From NCBI GenBank assembly GCA_052144935.1, contig JBKQPR010000162.1, positions 20,784 through 84,783 on the forward strand: 64,000 nt of DNA, read 5' to 3'. The translations under genes were made by a program, and so were the position numbers. The notes beneath the pieces were generated by a model. It saw only the letters and a program-made list of their open reading frames with translations, was not told where the DNA came from and did not search any database. Shown in pieces: positions 42,677 to 51,826 of this stretch. The first letter of the stretch is position 1, and each line of letters starts with the position of its first letter. Source of the DNA: JOPF133 sp052144935. GTDB lineage: Bacteria; Acidobacteriota; Terriglobia; Bryobacterales; Bryobacteraceae.

Positions 42677-45046
42677 CTACCGCAAACTGAAAGCCAGGAT
42701 GGTAGACCCCGCCGCCACGCCAATGTACTGGGCGCCGTCCACCGTATAGGTCATGGGGCCGGCCTTCCAGCTCTGGCCGGTGTTGAAGTGCCACAGCAGC
42801 TTGCCGTTCTTCGCGTCGGCCGCCACAAAGGCTCCGTATCCGTCGCCGTAGAACAATAGCCCGCCGGCGGTTGCCATCAGGCCGCTGGCCAGAATTCCGC
42901 CGCCTATATCGGGAATTTCCCAGGCAGTCTTGCCGGTCTGAATATCGATGGCCTTCAGTAATTTTCCGTCCGCGGCATCCGTGGGAGCCCGGCGCGTGCC
43001 GCCGCCGTAGAATGACTTGCCGGCTTCCCACCACTGATCGTTCTTCGAGTACACGTTGCACGATTCCTCGGCGAACATGTAGAACAAGCCGGTCGCCGGG
43101 TTGTACGCGCTCGATGGCCAGTTGGCCGCTCCCGCCACTGCCGGACAGACCAGTTGACCCTCCACGGTCGGCTCATTTCCCGGCAACAGTTTGGGCCGGC
43201 CGTCGGGGCCGATGCCGCTGGCCCAGGTCAGCTTCTTGACGAAGGGTTCAGCCAGCAGGAGTTTGCCGGTAAGCCGGTCGAGCACATAGAAGAAGCCGTT
43301 GCGGTTCCCTTGCAGCAGGAGTTTCCGCGGCTGACCGTGGAACTGCGCATCCACCAGCATGAGCGTTTCAGTGGCGTCCCAATCGTGCAAGTCGTGCGGC
43401 GAGAACTGGTAATACCATTGCAGCTTGCCCGTATCCGGCGCCAGCGCGACCACGGAAGCGGTATACAGATTGTCGCCTTTACGCTCGTCGCCGTTGTAAT
43501 CGGGACAGGGATTGCCGGTCGGCCAGTAGAGCAGCTTCGCCTCGGGATCGTACGTGCCGGTGAGCCACGTGGAGCCGCAGCCGTGTTCGAGAGCGCGTCC
43601 GGCCCAGGTTTCGGATCCCGGCTCGCCCCGCGCCGGAATCGTCCAGAAGCGCCAGGCGCGTTCGCCGGTGGAAGCCTTGTATGCGTCGAGGAAGCCGCGG
43701 ATGCCTTCGTCGCCTCCGGAGACGCCGGCCACCACCAGGTCGTTGACCACCAGCGGCGCGCTGGTCGAGCCATAGTTCTGGTGGGAATCGGCCATCTCGA
43801 CGTCCCAGAGAAGTTGGCCGCTGAGGCGGTGCAGTGCCAGCAGGTGGGCGTTGTCCGTGACCATGAACACGCGATCGCCGAGCGCCGCCACGCCGCGATT
43901 GATACCGCTGGCCGCGTCCCCCGCCAGGCCCTGCGAGCGCGGACGGCTGTAATGCCAGATCTCGCGTCCGCTGCGCGCCTCCAGCGCGTAGGCTTCATTC
44001 ACCGACGTGACGTACATCACGCCATCCACCACCACCGGCGTAACCTCCAGCGCGCGAGGGGCTCCCGGAATCGGGAACATCCACTTGGGAGCGAGATGTT
44101 CCACGTTGCTGGTGTCGATCTGTTTGAGAGGGCTGAAGCGATTGCCGCTTTGGTCTCCATCGTAGCCCGGCCACGTGCCCGGCTTGGGGTGCGCCACGTC
44201 GGCAAAGGGAACCCCGGCGCCCATCCCGGCGGCTGTCAGCGGCATTTTGGGATTCGGCCCCGCAGTGAGCCGGCTGAGGTAGGCGACCAGGTCGCGGATC
44301 TCATCCGGCGGGGCCTCGACTTTCGGCATGAGGGATTTTTCGCGGACGATTTCCGCCACCTGGCTCTTCAAGAGCAGGTGCAGCTTTCCGTCCGTGCCCA
44401 GCATTTGCAAATCGAAGCCGCTTTCGTTCTTGGCGACGCCGCGAATGGTCTGGCCGTCGCGGAGCCGCACGGTGACCGCGTGAAAGACTGGCGCGCCTCC
44501 GCGTCCTCCGCGACCTCCGCGGCCCGGTGCCGGCGCCGCTCCCGGATCGAGCAGGGCCTGTTCAATCTGCGCCGGATTGCGGTCGCGCCCGATATTCGAA
44601 AGATCCGGTCCCAGCACGCCGCCGCGGCCTTGCACCATGTGGCAACTGGCGCAGTTCCCTTTCCCGGCGAAAAACCGCTCGCCCGCCGCGAAATCGCCCG
44701 GCGCGCCCCCGGCGGGCGCGGAGACTGCCCTGGCGCCGGCCACTGGAGCCTTCAACGCCATCACGTAAGTCGCGATGGCGTCGGCCTCGTCCTCTGCGAT
44801 CTGGAAGGCCGGCATTCCCCCATCGGGAATGCCTTTGAGGATCAGGCCGAGCACCGCCTCCTTCGAGGTAGCGCGGGGACGGCGGACGTCCACGATGTTG
44901 GGCCCGTGGCCGCCGCCCGAGCCATCGTCGCCATGGCAGCCGGAGCAACGCGCCTGGTATTGGCGCTTACCGGTGTCGGCCATCTGAGCGGTGAGATGGT
45001 TTGACAGCAGCGCGAGGCAGAGGGCGAAGGTGAAAATGCGGATCAT
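42677..45046 (-). CDS. Cytochrome c-PQQ-dependent dehydrogenase fusion (quinohemoprotein)
   Basis: The 789-aa protein has a signal peptide, then two c-type haem motifs: CSGCH at residues 34-38 and CASCH at 132-136. A small module follows (VTVRLRDGQTIRGVAKNESGF, EIRDLVAYLSRL), like the haem-associated domain of planctomycete/acidobacterial membrane dehydrogenases. Residues about 275-789 form the eight-bladed PQQ propeller with tryptophan-docking repeats: GRLSGQLLWDVEMAD, HDLHDWDATE, GKLLLAEPF, GKTAWEIP and GKLLWHFNTG. It would oxidise an alcohol or sugar in the periplasm and pass electrons via the two haems. Usual quinohemoproteins carry the cytochrome at the C-terminus; here it is N-terminal. 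A lactonase gene (SMP-30) lies just downstream. Confidence 0.9.
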   Translation of the reverse strand: MIRIFTFALCLALLSNHLTAQMADTGKRQYQARCSGCHGDDGSGGGHGPNIVDVRRPRATSKEAVLGLILKGIPDGGMPAFQIAEDEADAIATYVMALKAPVAGARAVSAPAGGAPGDFAAGERFFAGKGNCASCHMVQGRGGVLGPDLSNIGRDRNPAQIEQALLDPGAAPAPGRGGRGGRGGAPVFHAVTVRLRDGQTIRGVAKNESGFDLQMLGTDGKLHLLLKSQVAEIVREKSLMPKVEAPPDEIRDLVAYLSRLTAGPNPKMPLTAAGMGAGVPFADVAHPKPGTWPGYDGDQSGNRFSPLKQIDTSNVEHLAPKWMFPIPGAPRALEVTPVVVDGVMYVTSVNEAYALEARSGREIWHYSRPRSQGLAGDAASGINRGVAALGDRVFMVTDNAHLLALHRLSGQLLWDVEMADSHQNYGSTSAPLVVNDLVVAGVSGGDEGIRGFLDAYKASTGERAWRFWTIPARGEPGSETWAGRALEHGCGSTWLTGTYDPEAKLLYWPTGNPCPDYNGDERKGDNLYTASVVALAPDTGKLQWYYQFSPHDLHDWDATETLMLVDAQFHGQPRKLLLQGNRNGFFYVLDRLTGKLLLAEPFVKKLTWASGIGPDGRPKLLPGNEPTVEGQLVCPAVAGAANWPSSAYNPATGLFYMFAEESCNVYSKNDQWWEAGKSFYGGGTRRAPTDAADGKLLKAIDIQTGKTAWEIPDIGGGILASGLMATAGGLLFYGDGYGAFVAADAKNGKLLWHFNTGQSWKAGPMTYTVDGAQYIGVAAGSTILAFSLR

Positions 45047-45300
45047 GTTATTCGAGGTCCCTCTCAGTTTATCCGATGCCGGTGTGACGGGGCGAAGGGT
45101 GGAAGCTGGGCGCTGTGCTCAATTACCGAATCGTAATTTCGGCGCCGGACCCGAAGGATTTTTCGAGAAGCCCTCCCTCTCAGGAAAATACTCGGGCATG
45201 GGGGCAAAAACGGAATTCCGGCAAGCCTAGCTAGAGTAGGAAAATTGGAACAGAATGGAACGGATTTGGGGGAGAGACGGTCTATAAGTTGCTGAAAACA

Positions 45301-45324
45301 TGGTGGCCAGGGACGGAATCGAAC
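45301..45324 (-). other. 3' end of a tRNA (likely attachment-site scar)
   Basis: On the minus strand GTTCGATTCCGTCCCTGGCC followed by ACCA is exactly the T-loop, T-stem 3' strand, acceptor 3' strand and CCA of a tRNA. The bases before it do not form the other half of the T-stem, and there is no anticodon arm, so no complete tRNA is present. Integrases commonly leave such tRNA 3' fragments at island borders. The surrounding 45047-45465 stretch contains no gene. Confidence 0.6.
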
Positions 45325-45465
45325 AGCATTACACGTCTCTAATGGCCTTGCCCCTCACCGGTATTCTTCTGAATCCAGCCGCTTAAGGCTGAGAACACTC
45401 GCCGATTCGCCTATCCTAAGACAGCGTTACGCGCGAGGCCGCATGGCATTAGAATCAGAGCCAGT

Positions 45466-46602
45466 ATGCGGTTCTGCACGCTGTGCACCATCTTCGTCGC
45501 TCATGTCGCCTCAGCCCAACCCTGGCCGCTGAACCAGGTCTCCCAGGGCGGCACGGCGCGCCCTATCTCGATTCTTCAAATTCAGATTCAAGAACTGAAG
45601 TTCGGCCACGAAGGTCCTGGCTATTTCTCGGCGGACCGCGCGCCCTTTCGTGGAAACCAGGAACTGGTAGAGGCGGAGCTCTTCGGTCAGGAGGCTATCG
45701 CCTCCGTCCGGTTCGAATTGGTGAGCGAGTCAGGCCAATTGTTGTCCATGGTTCCTGCGTTTCGCATCCGAGACGGAGCGGATGCCGACGAGTACTACCT
45801 GCAAGTGGAGGTGCCTCCGCAGGCCTTTCGCTTTCGGATCGAAGGGCGCGATTCACAAGGCCGGCCTTATGCGAGCGTCTTCCCAAAGTTGTTCGTGCCC
45901 TTGGAGGGATCGGCTCCGAAGTTCGAGTTTCCCGCGGGCCTCAACGAGGACCAGTCGCGGCGCCTGCAAAGCTGGATCGGCGCCTCTGAGGAGCGGACAC
46001 GCGCCCAATTTGCGTCGGCCAGGAAAGCCTACCCCGATGGCACCATCCGGATTGGCCGATGGAGTATTTCCGCGGCAACCTACGAACCGCTCGTCTCTCC
46101 TCTGGGAAATGTTCTCGGCGTGCGCGTGCGCTTTCGAGTCCGCTTCGAGAGTCCTGGTTACTATGCTCTGTCGCCCTATGTGTTTCCGCTCTACGCGAAT
46201 TTTCGGTGGCGGGGGACGGTCGGCATGAAGGTGCTGGACGCCGCGGTGGATCCTGCTCTGGCTGCCGATGGCGCCGCGGACGCACTGCGGTACGGCGCCG
46301 CCGCGCATTACGAAGCTGACATGGCTTACCGGTTCACGTTCGATTTCGTGCCGGATTATGTTATCCGGAATGAGGCCGGCACGCGTTATTGCCTTAACAC
46401 CCAAGGCCTTCGCAATACTGCGCGCCTGCCGGTGTGGGAGGAGATCCTGGCGAGCGAGGAGCCGGTGAAATATCGAGTGGATATTTCGAGTCTGAATTTT
46501 GTCTCGGAGGCTTCCGCGATGTCACCGCAAAAAGCGTATTACGAAGGTTTCCTGCGCGAAGGCGCGCTGGATTGCGGCCCCACGCCGACCACTCATTTCT
46601 AG
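45466..46602 (+). CDS. Hypothetical secreted protein
   Basis: The 378-aa protein begins with a short signal peptide (MRFCTLCTIFVAHVASAQPW). The mature part is beta-rich and has no motif I recognise: QIQIQELKFGHEGPGYFSADRAPFRG, EAIASVRFELVSESGQLL, DEYYLQVEVPPQAFRFRIEGRDSQGRPYASVFPKLFVP (in pieces), then a helical, Arg-rich stretch near residue 160-185 and GVRVRFRVRFESPGYYALSPYVFPLY. The ending LDCGPTPTTHF is odd. The pattern of EGRDSQGRPY suggests Ig-like or adhesin-like domains. Function is unknown. It lies next to a tRNA scar and may be part of transferred DNA. Confidence 0.6.
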   Translation: MRFCTLCTIFVAHVASAQPWPLNQVSQGGTARPISILQIQIQELKFGHEGPGYFSADRAPFRGNQELVEAELFGQEAIASVRFELVSESGQLLSMVPAFRIRDGADADEYYLQVEVPPQAFRFRIEGRDSQGRPYASVFPKLFVPLEGSAPKFEFPAGLNEDQSRRLQSWIGASEERTRAQFASARKAYPDGTIRIGRWSISAATYEPLVSPLGNVLGVRVRFRVRFESPGYYALSPYVFPLYANFRWRGTVGMKVLDAAVDPALAADGAADALRYGAAAHYEADMAYRFTFDFVPDYVIRNEAGTRYCLNTQGLRNTARLPVWEEILASEEPVKYRVDISSLNFVSEASAMSPQKAYYEGFLREGALDCGPTPTTHF

Positions 46603-46789
46603 GTGCGATTTGCCGGCCGGAGGTACCGCGTCCCTCGTTCTCGGTGCACATGGATTCCAAGTTGTCTTCCTTCGGGTGGAGGTGCGGGCTCGGTCGCCAT
46701 TACACACAGCCCCTAATTTTGCCCACACAAAGCGTCCACCGCGCTAGTGGGTAACTTGAAACGGCGTTCTGGAAAGTGGACACCGAAAG

Positions 46790-47320
46790 CCCCGGCGCGG
46801 CCCGCGCACTTTCGGATCTGCCAACGAAACCGGGCCCCTGACGCAAATCCAAGCTGCCGATCCTGGCGCACTAAACGAATGGCTTCACCGTGTCGTCATG
46901 ATTCAAAATCGTGTTCAGCGGGGCCTCGCGCCTGCGTCGGCGCTGGTTTCGAACGCCGGTGTCTCGCGGCAGGAGCGGAACTGGTTCTGGTACCCGCGGC
47001 GGTTCGATGTGCCTGTCGTTCGGAGCGTAGCGACTCTGCGGATCGACAAAGCGAAATTCGGCGCAGCGGTGTGGGTGAACGGCCAGAAGGCGGGCGAGCA
47101 TCTCCCTGGCTTCACAGCCGCGATCTTCGACGTCTCGGACAAACTGCGGCAGGGTTCGAATGAGATCGTGGTGCGAGTGGGCGCGCATCCGGGCGTGCTG
47201 CCTCCCTCCGTCTCAGCAGGCACCGATTTCGAGAAGAACCGCTGGACGCCCGGTATTTATTACTGCGTCTCGCTCGCCCTCAGCGACAATCCCGCTAGGT
47301 GGGACATTTCGATTGCGTTT
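46790..47320 (+). pseudogene. Remnant of a GH2-type glycoside hydrolase N-terminal region
   Basis: The frame reads without a start: TGPLTQIQAADPGALNEWLHRVV, RNWFWYPRRFDVP, ATLRIDKAKFGAAVWVNGQKAGEHLPGF, AAIFDVSDKLRQGSNEIVVRVGA and KNRWTPGIYYCVSLAL (in pieces). This is the jelly-roll sugar-binding domain of GH2/GH78-like enzymes with the usual VWVNGQ and GSNEIVVRV strands. The barrel domain is missing and the frame degrades after about 47300, then continues by chance into the ThuA gene. It is a truncated gene. Confidence 0.65.
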
Positions 47321-47581
47321 TGGTACGGCTCGGGACACGCCTCCCGTGACACGCCGCTCACTGCAACTGTCCGGCCTCGGGCGAAACGTCGACTCGCGGA
47401 AGCGTCCACCAGTGCCTTGCCGGAGACCCCCGCCTGTAGCCGCGTCGGGAATGCCCGCTTCAAACCGACCCACTACCCGATTTCATGTTGCGTGGAGAGG
47501 CCGGCTGCGGCTAAGCAACACTCCCCTTTGACGCGGGCAATGAAACCGGCGAGAATAAGCCTGCCAGACAAAGGAGGCTGT

Positions 47582-48514
47582 ATGCGAGGCGTATCGGGTT
47601 TGCTATGGACGACGATGATGGGCGTTCTTTGGATCGGCGCAATCCAGGCTCAGACGCCGCCCCCGGCGCAAGGCGCGCAGGCGCAGCCGCCGGCCGGGCG
47701 CGGCGGGCAGGGCGGGCGCGGCACGCCCGTGCCTGGCGGACGCGGAGGTCCGGCGCCCGTGCCGAAGAAGCACCTGCTGGTGATCGGCATGACCAGGGGC
47801 TATCATCACGGATCCACGTCCAACGCTTTGGCCACTTTCTGGAAGCTGGGCAAGGAGTCCGCGGTCTGGGACACCGAGATCAAGACCGACATGGAATGGA
47901 TCACCAAGAAGCCGCCCTCGAGCGAAGCGCATAGCCTCGACTGGTTCGACGCCGTGGCGTTCGTGAACACCACCGGCGACTGGAAACTGGAGGAGGAGCA
48001 GAAGCAGGCCCTGCTCTCCTTCGTGCACGACGACGGCAAGGGGCTGGTGCTGGCGCACGCCGCCCTCGACGCCAATTACGGCTGGCCGGAATTTGCTGAA
48101 ATGACCGGTGGCTGGTTCCAGGCGCATCCCTGGGGAACTTTCGACGCGCCCGTGATCGTCGAAGACCCCACCTTCCCCGCCATGCGGCACTTCCCGGCGC
48201 GCCTCTTCATTTACGACGAAATGTATTCGCCGAAGAACTGGTCGCGCGAGAAGGTCAACGTGCTGATGCGCCTCGACGAGACGCTGCTCAACTACACCAA
48301 CCCGCAATACGGGGTCGCCGCCACGCGCCCCGACAAAGACCAGGCGATTGCCTGGTCGAAGATGTATGGCAAGGGCCGCGTCTTCTATAGCAGTCTCGGG
48401 CACACCAACGAGGCCTGGGAGAACCCCGACGTGCAGAAGATGTATCTCGAGGCCGTCAAGTGGGCGATGAAACGAACCGAAGGCAGCACCACTCCCCATC
48501 CGAAAGTGAATTAG
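47582..48514 (+). CDS. ThuA-domain protein, secreted
   Basis: The 310-aa protein has a signal peptide (MRGVSGLLWTTMMGVLWIGAIQAQ) and a Gln/Pro/Gly-rich spacer (about residues 25-60). The ThuA domain (GATase-like fold) shows LLVIGMTRGYHHGSTSNAL, DWFDAVAFVNTTGDW, GKGLVLAHAALDANYGWPEF, HPWGTF and RVFYSSLGHTNEAW. ThuA is linked to trehalose and related sugar use, but the reaction is unknown. AAAGGAGG lies 5 bases before the ATG. The next gene, a Gfo/Idh/MocA oxidoreductase, starts 10 bases after the stop, so both form an operon for sugar modification, a common acidobacterial arrangement. Confidence 0.9.
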   Translation: MRGVSGLLWTTMMGVLWIGAIQAQTPPPAQGAQAQPPAGRGGQGGRGTPVPGGRGGPAPVPKKHLLVIGMTRGYHHGSTSNALATFWKLGKESAVWDTEIKTDMEWITKKPPSSEAHSLDWFDAVAFVNTTGDWKLEEEQKQALLSFVHDDGKGLVLAHAALDANYGWPEFAEMTGGWFQAHPWGTFDAPVIVEDPTFPAMRHFPARLFIYDEMYSPKNWSREKVNVLMRLDETLLNYTNPQYGVAATRPDKDQAIAWSKMYGKGRVFYSSLGHTNEAWENPDVQKMYLEAVKWAMKRTEGSTTPHPKVN

Positions 48515-48524
48515 GAGCACAATC

Positions 48525-49772
48525 TTGAAAGGTTGGCAGACTCTCATGCATAGCAGGCGCAGTTTCCTGGTCGGTACCGCTGCTACCGCGGCCCTCTCGC
48601 GCTCCGCCATCGGCGCGAACGACAGAATCCGGTTCGCCATTATCGGCGCCGGCACCCGCGGCAGTTATGTCGGCGGGGTTTTCACCGACTTCCCGGACGT
48701 GGAACTAATCTCGGTGTGCGATGTCTACAAGCCCGCCCGAGAGCAGCAAGCGGCCCGCTTGGGCGAGAAGACCAAAAGCAACCCCGCAGCCGTGGCCGAC
48801 TACCGCCGAGTGCTCGACCGCCAGGATGTGGACGCCGTCCTGATCGCCACGCCGGATCATTGGCATGGCCCCATGGTCATCGAAGCCAGCCAGGCGGGCA
48901 AGGACGCCTACTGCGAGAAGCCGCTGACGAACAGCATCGAAGTGGGGCAGAAGATGCGCGAGGCAGTGCGCCGCCACCAGCGGGTGGTGCAGATCGGCCT
49001 CCAGCAGCGCTCCTGGTCCCACTTCCAGGACAACGCCAAACGGGTGCAGGACGGCATGATCGGGAAGGTTTACCACGTGGAGTGCATTTACCAGGGCAAC
49101 TACACGCGGCCCGAAGGCGAGCCGGCCGAGCCGCCCGCGGACCTCGATTGGGATCTCTTCCAGGGGCCGGCCGAACGCCGCCCCTACACGGCCATGCGGC
49201 AGCGGTCCTGGCGCGCCTTCTATGACTATTCGGGCGGCACGCTGCTGGATTGGGGAACGCACCTGACCGACGTGGCGCACTGGTACATGGGCGCGCAGGA
49301 GCCGCTGACCTGCAGCGCGTCGGGCCAGTACGTTCGCGTCGCGCCCCAACCCTTGCAGTTGCCCGACACCATGGCTGTGACATGGAAGTATCCGCAGTTC
49401 GTGATGACTTACACGAACTGCGTGCGCCAGAGCCCGGATTTCGACGTTCAGGGCAACCACTTCCTGGGAGCCATCGGGTGGCTGCAAGTGAATCGCACCG
49501 GCTTCCGCTACCGGCCCAATCCCACAACCGGCGGGCGCGGCGCCACGGCGACGCCGCCGTTCCAGCCCGTGAGCCAGAGTTTCCGCTATGACGGCGGTCC
49601 TTCCGACCACGCGCACGTACGCAATTTCCTGGATTGCGTGAAAAGCCGCCGGGACCCTGTGGTCAACATCGACACAGGCTTCTATTCCACGCTGCCCACT
49701 CTGCTGGGTGTGCTGGCCATCCGCAACGGTAAGACCTGCTCGTGGGACGGCCAGCGGGCGCAAGCCGTCTGA
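48525..49772 (+). CDS. Gfo/Idh/MocA family oxidoreductase with Tat signal
   Basis: The 415-aa protein has a twin-arginine leader (MHSRRSFLVGTAATAALSRS, starting at residue 8). The Rossmann domain begins RFAIIGAGTRGSYVGG, with CEKPLTN supplying the usual Glu-Lys-Pro motif of the active site, and VLIATPDHWH. The C-terminal domain has YDYSGGTLLDWGTHLTDVAHW with the catalytic-type His/Asp. The family oxidises or epimerises sugars with NAD(P), often bound tightly when exported. The TTG at 48525 has GGAG 8 bases before it; the ATG at 48546 is the alternative that starts the Tat signal. It is paired with ThuA. Confidence 0.92.
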   Translation: MKGWQTLMHSRRSFLVGTAATAALSRSAIGANDRIRFAIIGAGTRGSYVGGVFTDFPDVELISVCDVYKPAREQQAARLGEKTKSNPAAVADYRRVLDRQDVDAVLIATPDHWHGPMVIEASQAGKDAYCEKPLTNSIEVGQKMREAVRRHQRVVQIGLQQRSWSHFQDNAKRVQDGMIGKVYHVECIYQGNYTRPEGEPAEPPADLDWDLFQGPAERRPYTAMRQRSWRAFYDYSGGTLLDWGTHLTDVAHWYMGAQEPLTCSASGQYVRVAPQPLQLPDTMAVTWKYPQFVMTYTNCVRQSPDFDVQGNHFLGAIGWLQVNRTGFRYRPNPTTGGRGATATPPFQPVSQSFRYDGGPSDHAHVRNFLDCVKSRRDPVVNIDTGFYSTLPTLLGVLAIRNGKTCSWDGQRAQAV

Positions 49773-49945
49773 AGGATCGCCGCAACCTGGCAGCGGCCGC
49801 AGGCAGTTGGGGGGAGTCTCCTGGTAGCGGCGGCGAGCAGGGCAACAGAACGAAGCGGATGCCGCTTAACCTGTTTTCCGTCTGGAATCCTCACCCGCCC
49901 TGCCACTGAGCGGCGGCGCGCTCGGCTTCGGGTACCATGGAAACG

Positions 49946-51592
49946 ATGCCGATTCACGCGCTTGCCGGGCAACCCGCCCCTCCCAACCTGCTGGTGAATG
50001 TGCCGCGGCTGATCACGGCCTACTATACCGGGAAGCCCGATCCCGCCGTCCCGTCGCAGAGAGTCGCGTTTGGCACCTCGGGCCATCGCGGGTCCTCGTT
50101 CGACTGCTCCTTCAACGAAGACCACATCCTCGCCATTACCCAAGCCATCTGCGAGCATCGCCGCGAACAGGCCGTGGATGGGCCGCTATTTCTGGCCAAG
50201 GACACCCACGGGCTGTCCGAGCCGGCTTTCGCCACCGCGCTGGAGGTGCTGGCGGCCAACGCAATCGAGGTGATGGTGGATGCCGATCTCGGCTACACGC
50301 CCACGCCGGTCCTTTCCCACGCCATCCTGGTGTACAACCATGGACGCAAGAGCGGCCTGGCGGATGGCGTGGTGATCACGCCCTCGCACAATCCGCCCGA
50401 CGATGGCGGCTTCAAGTACAACCCGCCCTCCGGCGGCCCGGCCGATACCGCGGCCACCGGCTGGATCGAGGACCGCGCCAACCGGATTCTGGCGGATGGC
50501 CTGGTCCCCGTGCGCCGCCAGGTATACGCCACGGCGCTTGCCGCCTCCACGACACACCGGCACGATTATGTTTCGGAGTACGTGAACGATCTGGATGCCG
50601 TCCTGGACCTGGCGGCGGTGCGCGACGCGCGCCTCTCGCTCGGCGCCGATCCTATGGGCGGCGCGGGCGTGGCCTACTGGGGACGCATCGCGGACCGCTA
50701 CGGGCTGAATATCGCCGTCATGCACACCGGCGTGGACCCCACCTTCCGCTTCATGCCGCTCGATTGGGACGGCAAGATCCGCATGGACTGCTCCTCGCCC
50801 TACGCCATGGCCAACCTGATCGCCCTCAAGGACAAGTACGATGTGGCCTTCGCCTGCGACACCGATCACGACCGCCATGGCATCGTGACCCGCAGCGCCG
50901 GCCTGCTGAATCCCAACCACTACCTGGCGGCGGCCATTTCATACCTGTTCCCCAACCGCCCCGGCTGGCGGCCGGACGCCGGCGTGGGAAAGACGCTGGT
51001 ATCCAGTAGCATAATCGACCGCGTGGCCGCGAGCTTGGGCCGGCGCCTGGTGGAAGTGCCGGTGGGATTCAAGTGGTTCGTGGATGGCTTGCTGGATGGC
51101 TCGCTCGGCTTTGGCGGCGAGGAGAGCGCCGGCGCGTCGTTTCTCAGGCGGGACGGCACGGTATGGACCACGGACAAGGACGGGATCGTCCCCGCCCTTC
51201 TGGCCGCCGAGATGCTGGCGCGCACCGGCAAGGACCCGGGCGAAATTTACCGCTTGCTCACGGAGCGCTTCGGCGCGCCGGTCTATGAACGCATCGACGC
51301 CCCGGCCACTCCCGCACAGAAGGCCGCGCTAGCCAAGCTCTCGCCCGAGCAGGTGAGCGCCAAGGAACTGGCGGGCGATCCCATCGAAGCCATGCTCGCC
51401 AAAGCGCCCGGCAACGGCGCCCCGCTCGGCGGATTGAAAGTGGTCACACGGCGCGGTTGGTTCGCCGCCCGTCCCTCGGGCACCGAGGACGTCTACAAAA
51501 TGTACGCCGAGAGCTTCGCCGGCGAAGAGCACTTGCGCCGCATCCAGCAGGAAGCGCGGGAGCTGATCGCCAAAACGCTGGCGGGGGTGTAG
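49946..51592 (+). CDS. pgm: Phosphoglucomutase, alpha-D-glucose phosphate-specific
   Basis: Pgm interconverts glucose-1-phosphate and glucose-6-phosphate, linking glycolysis to glycogen. The 548-aa length and the N-terminus MPIHALAGQPAPPNLLVNV match the E. coli-type enzyme (546 aa). The phospho-serine loop is VITPSHNPPDDGG with Ser near residue 147, the magnesium loop is CDTDHDRHG near residue 300, the sugar loop is GGEESAG near 392, and the phosphate-binding loop is ARPSGTEDVYK near 510. An upstream ATG at 49937 is in frame but less likely. A TACCAT hexamer lies 7 bases before the start. The glycogen-branching gene glgB is 2 kb downstream on the opposite strand. Confidence 0.95.
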   Translation: MPIHALAGQPAPPNLLVNVPRLITAYYTGKPDPAVPSQRVAFGTSGHRGSSFDCSFNEDHILAITQAICEHRREQAVDGPLFLAKDTHGLSEPAFATALEVLAANAIEVMVDADLGYTPTPVLSHAILVYNHGRKSGLADGVVITPSHNPPDDGGFKYNPPSGGPADTAATGWIEDRANRILADGLVPVRRQVYATALAASTTHRHDYVSEYVNDLDAVLDLAAVRDARLSLGADPMGGAGVAYWGRIADRYGLNIAVMHTGVDPTFRFMPLDWDGKIRMDCSSPYAMANLIALKDKYDVAFACDTDHDRHGIVTRSAGLLNPNHYLAAAISYLFPNRPGWRPDAGVGKTLVSSSIIDRVAASLGRRLVEVPVGFKWFVDGLLDGSLGFGGEESAGASFLRRDGTVWTTDKDGIVPALLAAEMLARTGKDPGEIYRLLTERFGAPVYERIDAPATPAQKAALAKLSPEQVSAKELAGDPIEAMLAKAPGNGAPLGGLKVVTRRGWFAARPSGTEDVYKMYAESFAGEEHLRRIQQEARELIAKTLAGV

Positions 51593-51595
51593 CCG

Positions 51596-51808
51596 CTATA
51601 TAGAAGCCGGACTCGGCCCGATTCCGCCCGGGTCGGCCAAACGCCGCTCAACCAAAGCGAAAATCGGCTGCGTCGCGTCCTGGACTGGTGGGAGGCCGAT
51701 GGTGTTAGCAGGTGCCTTGAGCCGGCCGATAGGCGCTGCCGCGATGTGCCACATTCGACCGGCGGTATAGGTCGCAGAAGCGGCTATAGCCGTGTCGTAT
51801 TTGGGCAT
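51596..51808 (-). CDS. Small hypothetical protein
   Basis: A 70-codon frame starts MPKYDTAIAASATYTAGRMW and is preceded by GGAG with 8-base spacing. It has no recognised domain. It lies just after the TOPRIM gene on the same strand, but the composition is only weakly protein-like, so it may be a chance frame. Confidence 0.3.
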   Translation of the reverse strand: MPKYDTAIAASATYTAGRMWHIAAAPIGRLKAPANTIGLPPVQDATQPIFALVERRLADPGGIGPSPASI

Positions 51809-51826
51809 AAGTGAGTCTCCATAGCA

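Noticed and set aside
43154..45004. 616-codon frame antisense to the PQQ dehydrogenase
   Set aside because: Antisense shadow; the opposite strand has haem and propeller motifs.
45301..45420. Complete tRNA gene on the minus strand
   Set aside because: Only the 3' end is present; T-stem 5' strand, anticodon arm and 5' acceptor do not pair.
46898..48514. Single 538-aa protein of jelly-roll plus ThuA
   Set aside because: The linking part is not protein-like and ThuA has its own ribosome binding site and signal peptide at 47582.
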